Positions 1-7,160 of a stretch of 25,502 nucleotides of DNA are shown here, piece by piece. Positions within the stretch are counted from its first letter, which is position 1. Each line of letters opens with the position of its first letter. Both the position numbers and the translations under genes were made by a program. The notes under the pieces are model-generated. The model was not told the origin of the DNA. It made no database searches and saw only the letters and a list, made by a program, of their open reading frames with translations. Origin of the DNA: CAZALT01 sp964485515 (GTDB lineage: Bacteria; Actinomycetota; Acidimicrobiia; Acidimicrobiales; Acidimicrobilacustridaceae); NCBI GenBank assembly GCA_964485515.1, contig CAZALT010000032.1, positions 1 through 25,502 of the forward strand, in the 5' to 3' direction.

Positions 1-371
1 TAACCACACATGACACCACCGCAGCACCCCTGCTGCCGATCGGTGGATCGAGGCTTAAAGGCCTGCATGCCGAACGGGATGCCGATGATGGTGAGGCAGA
101 GCAGCGCTCCGCTGATGACGTATCCGATGCAGAGCGAGATGCCGGGGATGATCCAGAGGATCGCGCTGACGACGCCGAGCCTTGTGGCCGACGGGTCCGG
201 TTGCGCGACTCGCCCGAAGGGCCAGAGGCTGAAGTGCGCGAGCTTGAGGCACTGCCGGGCGAACGGCAGTCCGATGATCGTGATGACGAGCACGCCCGCC
301 CAAAAGAGCCAGCCGAGCGCGAGCCAGAATCCGCAGAGAACGAGCCAAAGGACGTTGCCGATCGTCTTCAC
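1..371 (-). CDS. YccF-like inner-membrane protein (3' end outside window)
   Basis: Translation of the minus strand from a GTG at 371 gives a small hydrophobic protein beginning VKTIGNVLWLVLCGFW, with the ITIIGLPFARQ and LSLWPFGR-type motifs and a second IIGIPFGMQAFK repeat. These are hallmarks of the YccF (DUF307) family of bacterial membrane proteins of unknown role. Three or four membrane segments are visible. The reading frame leaves the window without a stop. After the second FGMQAFK motif, where family members normally continue with another hydrophobic WPFGR segment, this protein turns into a polar Cys-containing stretch (PRSTDRQQGCC). That may be a natural variant tail, or the tail may have been replaced. 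It lies 55 bp downstream of the lipoprotein gene on the same strand and may be cotranscribed with it. Confidence 0.75.
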   Translation of the reverse strand, partial: MKTIGNVLWLVLCGFWLALGWLFWAGVLVITIIGLPFARQCLKLAHFSLWPFGRVAQPDPSATRLGVVSAILWIIPGISLCIGYVISGALLCLTIIGIPFGMQAFKPRSTDRQQGCCGGVMCG

Positions 372-426
372 GGCGAACCCCCGTGGATCCTGGGCATTTC
401 GGGTCGACCAGTGCGGTCGTCCGGCG

Positions 427-1182
427 TCATCGCACCTCGGTCGATACCGGATCGAGGAAGAAAAGGCATTGACCTTGGTTGAACTCGCCGACCTTCGCGA
501 CGACGTGGATGTTGTCCCCCGCGGCCAGGTAGTCCGGGGTGTTCGATCCCGTGAGATTCAGGTCGACCATGCCGACGTCCTCGAACGTGAAGCTTGGTCC
601 CTGGGTCGAGCCGGCATCGCCGGCCAGCACCAGAATGTCGAATCTCGTGCTGTAGTCGCCATGGTTCACCAGGTTGGCGATGTTGCCGTCGAACTCGATT
701 GTGCGACCTCGATACGTCGAGGCGAACGTCGCGACGGCGTCGTCGCAGTCGGAGCCGACGAGCAGTGCCGCAAGATCGGGGTTGTTGTCGGTCGCGAGGA
801 CCTCCTCCGAGACTGTCGTGGACGTCGTCGAGGACTCCTCCGGCTCGGGAGCTTCCTCGGTGGTCGTCGTCTCCTCTTTCTCGCTACCTCCACAGGACCG
901 GTCGACAGTCACCTTCGGAGCGGCGGTCACGGGTTGTCCCGCTGCCGGGGATTGCTCACATACCTGCCAGTTCGATTCGTCGATGACCCCGAAGGTGCCG
1001 CCGCCCTCGACATCGACATCGTCGGTGAATCCTGCGCCCTCGATGTCGCTGAGAGCAACGTCGAGCTGCTTCCCGACGACGTCGGGCATCACCGTTGGAG
1101 CGGCTGCGGGCTCATTCGAGCTCCCACACGCGACCAGCCCAAAGACGAGCGCGATCCCTGCAACGACGCGAAGCGCCTTCAT
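427..1182 (-). CDS. Secreted lipoprotein with PASTA domain and DUF4839-like C-terminal domain
   Basis: The 251 aa product starts at an ATG preceded by a GGTGGGGAG ribosome-binding site. Residues 1-19 form a signal peptide ending in the lipobox LVAC, so Cys19 should be lipidated and the protein anchored outside the membrane. Residues about 31-95 look like one PASTA domain (MPDVVGKQLDVA, then SPAAGQPV). PASTA domains bind peptidoglycan stem peptides or mediate protein contacts. A Thr/Glu/Ser-rich low-complexity linker (about 99-132) follows. The C-terminal 120 residues resemble DUF4839 of actinobacterial lipoproteins (CDDAV, STYRGRTIEFDG, RFDILV, FFLDP); this family name is from memory. No enzymatic motif is seen. 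A role at the cell envelope is inferred only from the signal and PASTA domain. Confidence 0.82.
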   Translation of the reverse strand: MKALRVVAGIALVFGLVACGSSNEPAAAPTVMPDVVGKQLDVALSDIEGAGFTDDVDVEGGGTFGVIDESNWQVCEQSPAAGQPVTAAPKVTVDRSCGGSEKEETTTTEEAPEPEESSTTSTTVSEEVLATDNNPDLAALLVGSDCDDAVATFASTYRGRTIEFDGNIANLVNHGDYSTRFDILVLAGDAGSTQGPSFTFEDVGMVDLNLTGSNTPDYLAAGDNIHVVAKVGEFNQGQCLFFLDPVSTEVR

Positions 1183-1240
1183 CTCCCCACCTCCACCGTG
1201 GACGTCTAGAACCGGCGAGGGTGTTCGCGTCGGAGAAGTC

Positions 1241-1504
1241 TCAAGCGCAGTCGCCGCAAAGTCCGCCGGCCGCACGCATGGCCACGGGCTGCGAGACGTG
1301 GCAACTGGGGCACACGAACCGACCAGCGTCGGATGAACCTGGTCCGCTGCCAGCGGAACTCGTCGCTCGAGCGCACGTCGAACACACTGGCAGGAACTTG
1401 AGCTCGTCCGGAGTTGCTTCCCTCGGAGGTAGTTCGTCAACGAAGTGCATGCAGTCCGCGTAGTGCAGCATGGTTCCCGAGGTGTACCGGTAGGGACTTC
1501 CCAT
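1241..1504 (-). CDS. Small protein with three CxxC pairs (possible zinc ribbon)
   Basis: The 87 aa ORF starts at an ATG with a strong ribosome-binding site (GGGAGG, 4 bases upstream). It carries three Cys pairs: VCSTCAR, VCPSCH and, at the extreme C terminus, LCGDCA. The spacing suits one or two zinc-binding knuckles. I do not recognise a named family. It is transcribed in the same direction as the lipoprotein gene, 58 bp upstream of it, and may share a transcript. It could be a nucleic-acid-binding or structural zinc protein; nothing in the sequence decides this. Confidence 0.6.
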   Translation of the reverse strand: MGSPYRYTSGTMLHYADCMHFVDELPPREATPDELKFLPVCSTCARATSSAGSGPGSSDAGRFVCPSCHVSQPVAMRAAGGLCGDCA

Positions 1505-1589
1505 GTTTCCTCCCGCTGCGATGGCTGTGCCGGGATCCTACGCACGGACCGGCAAGGTCGAGCTCACGACCGAGGAGGATGCGCGTAGC

Positions 1590-2996
1590 TCATTCTTCCG
1601 CGAGCCCGACGTCGCTGGCTTCGTCGTGGCTGGTGGGTTGGAACTGGCCGCCCCGGGGGGTTCCCTTCGGTTGGCGTTGGCGGGGCTTGGTCGGCGGGCG
1701 GCCGATGCCGTCGGCTCCCGGTCGAGATCTCGGAGGGCGGAGGGTTCCGCGTCGGGAGCCTGCCCACTGCGAGACAGCGTCGATGATCCGGTCAGCGGCC
1801 CCTCGTTCCTCGCCGGTGAGCTCGATCTCGGCGGCGACCTCGATGAGCGCGTCAGGGAGCGCCTGGGCCATGACATCGACGCGGTCGACGAAGTCGTCGG
1901 GACTGATCCGCGCCGACTCGGCGAGACGACGCAAGTGGCGTTGGGCGATCACCCCGGCCCGGTACTCGCCGCCGACCTTCTGAGCCAGGTTCACCTTCGG
2001 TGCATGTTTGGCGTAGGGGGCCAGCGACCCGAGGTCGTAGAGCGGAGCGAGACGGACCTGCTGAGCTGCCAGCAGGAGCGAGTAGTTCTTGGCGTGCGCG
2101 TCGGACCCGAGGATGAGCCAGTTGTAGGCAACGGCATCGCAGAGTCGTTCCACGTCGGTCGGCGCCGTGCCCAGATCGGCGAGCACGCCAACCATGTCCT
2201 CTACGGACGGGCCGCCGTCGCTCTGGTACTTGGACCCGGGTGGCACCCTGAGCGCCTGACAGAAGTCCTCCTGGTGGATGCGTTCAATCCGGCCGCCAAC
2301 GGTTCGACGGTCATAGCGGGTGACCACGAGTGCGCGCTGGTCATCGAAGTGCCCCAGTGCGATCTCCTCCGTGCGCAGCCCCAGCAGGGCTGCGGCCCGT
2401 ACGCACAACAGCTCGTTGAGGTCGTGGTCAGCGAGGTCCTCGATGGCGGGCTTGAGGATGTGGGTGGTCGGAGCCTGACCACGCGGGATCGACCAGCCCC
2501 GTCGGGCGTCGTGAGCGAGGGCGATCTTGGACTGAGCACCGGCGAGGCTCCACCGACCGGCGGCATCGGACGCATGCCACGCGGACGCGTCTTTGCGAAC
2601 GGTCCTCAGCAGTTCGGCCACGTCCGCCGTGGAGAGCTTCTCGTGGGTGCCCTTACGTGCCTCGTCGGGAGCGGTCCCTGAAGGGAGGTACTGGGCAGCA
2701 CCGGCCACATCGGCTCCGACGTTGGAGAGCAGCGCGAACACGTTCGACGCCGAGCACTGGTACTGGCGGGCCCAGCGCTGAAGCACAACCTCGTTGTCGG
2801 GCAGCAGCCCCCACAGGTACGGCCCCACGGTCGCGTCATCGAACCACCCTGGCCGCAGCGGCATCGAGACCGACAACGGCGTCGCGTCCGAACGCTCGAT
2901 CCAAGCAGGGTCGTAGGCGAAACGGACGGCGTTGCCCGCGCCAGACTCCAGCAGACCGACGAGGTCACCCTCCATGAACACCGCGAGCTCAGCCAT
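1590..2996 (-). CDS. hipA: HipA-family serine/threonine kinase toxin
   Basis: The 468 aa protein has the HipA layout: an N-terminal HipA_1-like domain (residues 1-105, including PLSVSMPL and GLLPDNE), then the kinase core. The SLAGAQSK loop (150-157) corresponds to the flexible loop with the regulatory serine of E. coli HipA. THILKP (178-183) carries the ATP-binding lysine, GSDAHAKNYS (297-306) holds catalytic Asp and metal-binding Asn, and APLYDLGS (317-324) supplies the second metal aspartate. HipA kinases phosphorylate a translation component (glutamyl-tRNA synthetase in E. coli) and cause growth arrest. All key residues are present, so it is probably active. The start ATG overlaps the end of the hipB-like gene by 8 bp. 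The last 45 residues are an unusual basic, Pro/Arg-rich tail with PKGTPRGGQF (443-452), not part of the usual fold. Confidence 0.93.
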   Translation of the reverse strand: MAELAVFMEGDLVGLLESGAGNAVRFAYDPAWIERSDATPLSVSMPLRPGWFDDATVGPYLWGLLPDNEVVLQRWARQYQCSASNVFALLSNVGADVAGAAQYLPSGTAPDEARKGTHEKLSTADVAELLRTVRKDASAWHASDAAGRWSLAGAQSKIALAHDARRGWSIPRGQAPTTHILKPAIEDLADHDLNELLCVRAAALLGLRTEEIALGHFDDQRALVVTRYDRRTVGGRIERIHQEDFCQALRVPPGSKYQSDGGPSVEDMVGVLADLGTAPTDVERLCDAVAYNWLILGSDAHAKNYSLLLAAQQVRLAPLYDLGSLAPYAKHAPKVNLAQKVGGEYRAGVIAQRHLRRLAESARISPDDFVDRVDVMAQALPDALIEVAAEIELTGEERGAADRIIDAVSQWAGSRRGTLRPPRSRPGADGIGRPPTKPRQRQPKGTPRGGQFQPTSHDEASDVGLAEE

Positions 2997-3282
2997 CGAG
3001 GATCTCCCCGAGGTCCACCGGATCCAACGGCGCGTCCGTGAGATCGAAGGCCAGCCCGAGCGCTCGAACCGCCCGTAGGACCGCGCCTAGTTCGGCGGTC
3101 GGCTTGCCAGCCTCGAACGCCACGACCCACTGACGGCTCACGCCCGCCGCCTCAGCGAGTCGAGCCTGCGACCAGTCGAGGTCGAGTCGTCGCTGCCGGG
3201 CGACAGCACCGAGATGGAGGGCCGATCGAACGAGCACCGTGTCAGCGTACGCCGACCTACCTTCTCTAGTCAACGTACGCAT
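2989..3282 (-). CDS. hipB: HipB-like HTH antitoxin
   Basis: With the ATG at 3282 this is a 97 aa protein with one XRE/Cro-type helix-turn-helix at residues about 37-60 (WSQARLAEAAGVSRQWVVAFEAGK in two halves: SQARLAEAAG and SRQWVVAFEAG). This is the HipB antitoxin fold. HipB represses the operon and sequesters HipA. Its stop overlaps the hipA start (ATGGCTGA), the usual translational coupling. The open frame continues upstream to 3402, but that extension (Cys- and Arg-rich) looks non-coding. A shorter start near 3241 (GTG) is also possible. Two nearly identical 12-bp repeats lie at and just inside the start and are candidate operators. Confidence 0.85.
   Translation of the reverse strand: MRTLTREGRSAYADTVLVRSALHLGAVARQRRLDLDWSQARLAEAAGVSRQWVVAFEAGKPTAELGAVLRAVRALGLAFDLTDAPLDPVDLGEILDG
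3241..3280. promoter_or_regulatory. Two 12-bp direct repeats at the hipB start, candidate operators
   Basis: GTCAGCGTACGC (3241-3252) and GTCAACGTACGC (3269-3280) differ at one base and are spaced 28 bp apart. Each contains the palindromic core GTACGC/GCGTAC. The second abuts the proposed hipB ATG and the first lies within its first codons. HipB-type proteins autoregulate by binding repeated palindromes near their own promoter, so these are plausible operators. This is an inference from position and repetition. Confidence 0.4.
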
Positions 3283-3341
3283 ACACCCACTGGCATATCG
3301 CCGCTCGATGACATCCCCTTCTGAGATCTCACTCAAAAGGC

Positions 3342-3527
3342 ATGGTCGAGATGGCCAGCCGCGCCGATCACCAAGGGAACACCTACCGGGCGATTCGGCC
3401 ACTCGTCGATGCCGAATTCCTCATCGAGGTCTCCGACACGAAGCGCAACCAGATGTGGCGAGCACCCGACGCACTCGACGCCTTCGCAAACCGAGCAGGC
3501 CGAGGGCGACCAGCCTTTCGGGAGTAG
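3342..3527 (+). pseudogene. C-terminal fragment of a Fic-family protein
   Basis: The 61-codon open frame encodes YRAIRPLVDAEFLIEVSD followed by TKRNQMWRAPDALDAFANRAGRGRP. This closely resembles the C-terminal winged-helix tail of actinobacterial Fic proteins (pattern: aiRPLVdaGvLvEVSDtKRNQ.WrAp.vLDALDaFA.RAGRR). The Fic catalytic domain with its HPFxxGNGR motif is absent; immediately upstream lies the divergent hipB gene. I therefore read it as a truncated remnant, perhaps cut when the hipBA unit inserted. It could still be expressed as a small DNA-binding peptide, but no good ribosome-binding site is seen. Confidence 0.55.
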
Positions 3528-3601
3528 CCGCGGTCCGCTCAGCGAGGGAAGCGTGCCCTTCGGGTCTGTGAATCACGGACGATCGGCGACCGGGCTACTC
3601 C
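3521..3601. repeat. Inverted repeat spanning the gap between two convergent stops
   Basis: GGAGTAGCC (3521-3529) and GGCTACTCC (3593-3601) are a perfect 9-bp inverted repeat. The pairing extends a further 5 bp (CGGTC/GACCG) past a one-base bulge. The left arm contains the stop codon of the Fic fragment and the right arm contains the stop of the minus-strand small gene. A bidirectional transcription terminator is possible, though the roughly 60-base loop is long and no U-tract follows. Confidence 0.35.
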
Positions 3602-3795
3602 GCCCCACTCCCCCACTTCTTCCGCTGCTCTCGACGCTGCTTGACGTGTGCCCTCGCCTTGGCACTCGCCTTGGCCTTCGTCATGCCCGGCCGTCGGTTC
3701 TTCCAGCCACACGAACAAGCTGCGGTGAAGTCCTGCGGCGCATCACCCCCGCGGACGAACAGCGACGGTGGTTCGGTGACGAGTCCAGGGGCCAC
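3595..3795 (-). CDS. Small basic protein with CSCGW motif
   Basis: The 66 aa ORF uses a GTG start; an in-frame stop lies 24 bases upstream of it. The second half reads DFTAACSCGWKNRRPGMTK and continues as a Lys/Ala/Arg-rich helix with a His. Short proteins with a CxCGW motif followed by an Ala-rich helix and a late His are common in actinobacterial phages and plasmids and may form a small metal site; the function is unknown. It lies downstream of the helicase operon on the same strand, 24 bp after the tiny 42 aa ORF. Existence is moderately supported by composition and context only. Confidence 0.45.
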   Translation of the reverse strand: MAPGLVTEPPSLFVRGGDAPQDFTAACSCGWKNRRPGMTKAKASAKARAHVKQRREQRKKWGSGAE

Positions 3796-3819
3796 GCGAC
3801 TGGCTACTTCCGCCTGTCA

Positions 3820-3948
3820 TCAGGGTGACTCGTTGCCGCCCTTGTTTGCGTCCCGCGACCACGACCACAGGTTCCCCTTCGGTTGGGCGCGCAAGCGATC
3901 GTTCTGACATGCCAAACGCCGGGCTCGTCGATTGAGTCCCGCGCTCAT
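3820..3948 (-). CDS. Tiny basic ORF coupled to the helicase gene
   Basis: The helicase gene ends in an ATGA overlap (3945-3948) that opens a 42 aa frame beginning MSAGLNRRARRLACQNDRL. The product is Arg/Asn-rich and basic with no recognisable domain. The overlap geometry is the same as that joining the upstream members of this operon, which argues for translation. ATGA overlaps also arise by chance in GC-rich DNA, so the call is tentative. Confidence 0.3.
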   Translation of the reverse strand: MSAGLNRRARRLACQNDRLRAQPKGNLWSWSRDANKGGNESP

Positions 3949-6900
3949 GGGGCAGCTTCCTCGTCTGGGTTCTGGGCGTTCGGCTGGTCACGCTCCAGCA
4001 CCTTGTCCTTCAGCGACCCCGGAGGCGAGAGGTCGAGTCGAAGCCGTGCCACAGCCTCCGGATCGCTCTGCACGCTCTTGCTGCGGAGCAGGTTGATCAT
4101 GTCCTCCTGGCGCGGCTGACCAAGGGTCAGACGGTAGAGCGCCACGTCCTCCTTGAGGCTCTGGAGCCGCTGGTGGTCGATCGACAGCGGGTAGGGCGAC
4201 GTGATGCGACGCACGCGGGCCGGGCCCGGGTAGACCCAGTGCGGCGAGAGGTCTCCTAGCGCTTCCTGGTATTCGGTCGCTGCTGAGTAGCCGGCCTCCC
4301 ACGGATTGCCGATGCCCGGAGCGATCATCGAGTCCCGATGTCTGGCGGCGACGTTCTTGCGAATCGCGTGGCCGCCGTAGCGGTGGATCCTGCCCTCGCG
4401 CTGATCGAAGTCGACCGGACTCGCCGGCGTGTTCCAGTGGACGATCGCGTGGCACCACCAATGAAAGTCGATGCCCTCCTGACCGACGCTCGTGGTGGCG
4501 AGCACGAAGGGCCAGAAGGGGCTGTTGAACGCGTTGCGGATCGCGGGTTGACGCACGTCGCCTTCGACCTGACGCTTGTTGCCGTAGCGCATGGCAAACC
4601 GGCCCGTGAACGAGATCGGCTCGGTGTCGTTCGGGTCGAATGCCGTGTACGGAGCGGGTCGCATCGCCACGGCGTCTCTGACCTTCTCGGCGATCTTGAG
4701 CAGTGCGTCGTCGTCGATCGGGTCGGGTCGTCGCTCCCCCGCGAGGTGGTGGAGGTACTCGTCAAGTACCGCTTGGAGGTTGCCCGCGGCGCAGTACGCA
4801 AGGACTGCACGCCAGTAGAGCTCGTCGGGATAGAGCTGGTCGAGCAAGACCGCGACATCGGGTCGGTTGAACAGGGTTCGGAATCCACTGGCGATGGTGG
4901 CGGCCGCGGTCCAGCGGCCGGCGTCAGTGGCGGGGTCAGCAGCAGTGAGCTGTCGATTGAGTGCGCGAAGGGCGATGTTGCCGGGGCCGTGCATGCCGAT
5001 CCTCGCCACCGTGGAAAGCAGGTCTGTTGGTCTCCGCTCGGGTGGCTCGACCTGACTGGCGCCGAGGGCCAGGTCTACGTGGAGGCGGAGCCGGCCCGGA
5101 TCAGGTGGATCGTCTTCTTCGTCGGTGTTCGTCGCGACCGCACCGGCCAACGCCAGTGTGAGGTGCTGCAAATCGTCAACGAGCGCGTCCGGGATGGCAC
5201 CCTCCATCAGGAACGGAGCGAGCCAGTACCACTCGGCGACGGCGGTTCCGCGGCCGATGCCGTCGGGGCCGATGATGGGAGTTAGGGATCTAACCGCGTC
5301 GGCGCTCGCGATCTCGGGGTCGTGAGGCGCTTCCGGTCTCTCGACTGCCAGGCCGAGAGGATCGGTCGCGACGGCGAGTGAAGGGTTTGGCCAGAACAAC
5401 GCCAGGGTCGTCATCGCTCCAGGTCTGCCGTTTGGCGCGCGGAAGTCGAGGCGGTTGCGGTGTGCCCGTGCCCCGCTTTCGGTGACGGCCGACGCCGTGT
5501 GACGCTGCGCCTCGTGGCTGACGATCGCGGCGATAGCCGTCGGCGTGGCCGACCAGGAGGAGAAGATCAGACGCTTGGTGAGCCCATCGACGTTTGGCGA
5601 GGCAAATGGTCCGTCGGGTTCGAGGTACGGAAGTGATGGCGGGAGCCACAGCAGCCGCCAGGCGTCGTTGTCGGTGACGTCGTGCACGAGTGTGCGCAGC
5701 CGTGCGTTACTGGGGTCGATCGGCTGTCCGCTTTCGATCGCTTGGCGGTCGAGGTGCCGGGTCTGCTCCAACAGCGACGACAACACCTCGCTTGAGCCGG
5801 ACTCGGTCGCCTCTCGCAGCGCGGTGCCCAAGCGGTACCCGTCGCTGAAGTTCACGAAGTACGGGACCGACTTCCAGTACTCGAGCGCGAACGGCTCGTC
5901 GAGGTTCCGGGCGAGCGCCCGCAGCGCGGCGAGGTCAACGAGGTCTTCCGGGCGCAGATCGTCCGCGCCGAGCTCGATCTCGTCGACCATGTCGAGTGCA
6001 CCGGTGGACGGTCGTTCGGTGCGGCACATGAGCCTGAGAAGCAAGTCGCGCAGGTTCCCAACGGACTCGGTGGGGTCTCCTCCGGTCGTGGCTGCCGTTC
6101 GCAGATTGGCGAACTCTTGACGGACCTCATCAACGACCACCTCCTCCTCAGAGGCGAGGAAGCGGACCGTCGCGAGGAAGTCCCGCTGGTGGTCATCGCC
6201 ATCGAGCCGTTCTTCGGCGTAGGTGAAGGGCTTGTATGGCGTTGCGGAGAGGAGCAGGACCCGGGCATCGGAGTGGTCGAACAAGTCGTGGGCGAGCTCC
6301 GCTGCGGGGCCACCTTCCTTGCGGTCCAGCAGGTGCCGGAACCGTTGGAACTCATCGAGGATGACGAGGTCTGGTTCGAGGCAGTCGACGCTGACCTTGG
6401 CGAGCGCGCTGCGAAGGTCACCGATGAGATCGCGGGCTAGGTCCCACTCTGGATCGGTGAGGATCTGGCGCTGTCCTACCCCTTCGCTGAGCTGTTTGAA
6501 CCGACGTCGCAGTCCGGTGCGTCGAACGACTTTCCTGAATGCGGAGACGATGACCGGATCGAGCTCGCCGTGACGGTCGATGTGGCGTTCGAGCGCGGCG
6601 ATCGTGTCGTCGAACGCTCGGGCTGACTTGTAGTGGCGAAGGACGATCTTCGCTCGACGCTGCTGGCGGTGGTCGAGGTCCAACAGGTCTCGCAGCAGCA
6701 CGTAGAGCAGTGCCCGTTCCTCGGCTCGTCCCCCGGCGTGGCCCTTCTCGAAGGATGTGCCGGGCGTGAACGAGACGAGGTTGACCGGCTTCAGTCCGGC
6801 GGTCCCATGATTGGTGAGGCGATGTGATTCCTTCGCGAGGAGTGTGAGGCGGCTGGCGAAGGGGATGTGGTCCTCGCCGGTGACGTTGAGCCGCGTGAGG

Positions 6901-7160
6901 TTCTGCTCGGCGATGTCGGTGTTCGAGCACACGTAGACGATGTCGATGCGGTCGACAGCATCGTCGTGCTGCAACCGCTCGATGAGCGACGCGATGACGC
7001 CCCGAGCGACGAGCGACTTGCCCAGTCCGGTCTCGTCGGCGACGAGGTATCGCCGGGTCGGATCGTTGCCGAAGTAGCGGTCCATGACTTGGGCCACGGT
7101 CGAGCGTTGGAAGGTCGTAAGCCCGCCGAGTGTCGATGTTGCGTCGAAAGGTTCGGTCAC
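3945..7160 (-). CDS. SNF2/DEAD-like superfamily 2 helicase of a DUF6361-PLD-helicase operon
   Basis: From the GTG at 7160, which overlaps the preceding stop as GTGA, the protein is 1071 aa. SF2 motifs are visible in order: Walker A DETGLGKS (42-49), the Walker B variant LVILDEFQ (265-272), motif III LLLSATPYKPF (302-312), and after a long middle region motif V TSVGQEGIDF (890-899) and motif VI DQREGRIHR (919-927). This fits an ATP-dependent translocase of the kind found in DISARM-like and other antiphage operons. The roughly 570-residue insertion between the two RecA-like lobes is unusually long and contains no motif I recognise. No nuclease or methylase motif is seen in it. It probably works with the PLD-like and DUF6361 proteins encoded upstream, since all three genes overlap. 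Confidence 0.9.
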   Translation of the reverse strand: MTEPFDATSTLGGLTTFQRSTVAQVMDRYFGNDPTRRYLVADETGLGKSLVARGVIASLIERLQHDDAVDRIDIVYVCSNTDIAEQNLTRLNVTGEDHIPFASRLTLLAKESHRLTNHGTAGLKPVNLVSFTPGTSFEKGHAGGRAEERALLYVLLRDLLDLDHRQQRRAKIVLRHYKSARAFDDTIAALERHIDRHGELDPVIVSAFRKVVRRTGLRRRFKQLSEGVGQRQILTDPEWDLARDLIGDLRSALAKVSVDCLEPDLVILDEFQRFRHLLDRKEGGPAAELAHDLFDHSDARVLLLSATPYKPFTYAEERLDGDDHQRDFLATVRFLASEEEVVVDEVRQEFANLRTAATTGGDPTESVGNLRDLLLRLMCRTERPSTGALDMVDEIELGADDLRPEDLVDLAALRALARNLDEPFALEYWKSVPYFVNFSDGYRLGTALREATESGSSEVLSSLLEQTRHLDRQAIESGQPIDPSNARLRTLVHDVTDNDAWRLLWLPPSLPYLEPDGPFASPNVDGLTKRLIFSSWSATPTAIAAIVSHEAQRHTASAVTESGARAHRNRLDFRAPNGRPGAMTTLALFWPNPSLAVATDPLGLAVERPEAPHDPEIASADAVRSLTPIIGPDGIGRGTAVAEWYWLAPFLMEGAIPDALVDDLQHLTLALAGAVATNTDEEDDPPDPGRLRLHVDLALGASQVEPPERRPTDLLSTVARIGMHGPGNIALRALNRQLTAADPATDAGRWTAAATIASGFRTLFNRPDVAVLLDQLYPDELYWRAVLAYCAAGNLQAVLDEYLHHLAGERRPDPIDDDALLKIAEKVRDAVAMRPAPYTAFDPNDTEPISFTGRFAMRYGNKRQVEGDVRQPAIRNAFNSPFWPFVLATTSVGQEGIDFHWWCHAIVHWNTPASPVDFDQREGRIHRYGGHAIRKNVAARHRDSMIAPGIGNPWEAGYSAATEYQEALGDLSPHWVYPGPARVRRITSPYPLSIDHQRLQSLKEDVALYRLTLGQPRQEDMINLLRSKSVQSDPEAVARLRLDLSPPGSLKDKVLERDQPNAQNPDEEAAP

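Noticed and set aside
10..1209. 399 aa plus-strand open frame
   Set aside because: It lies opposite the YccF and lipoprotein genes, is Arg/Gly-rich without domains, and has no ribosome-binding site; both minus-strand genes are recognisable.
4338..5285. 315 aa plus-strand open frame
   Set aside because: Antisense shadow of the helicase gene, which has clear motifs in order; high-GC third positions keep the opposite frame open.
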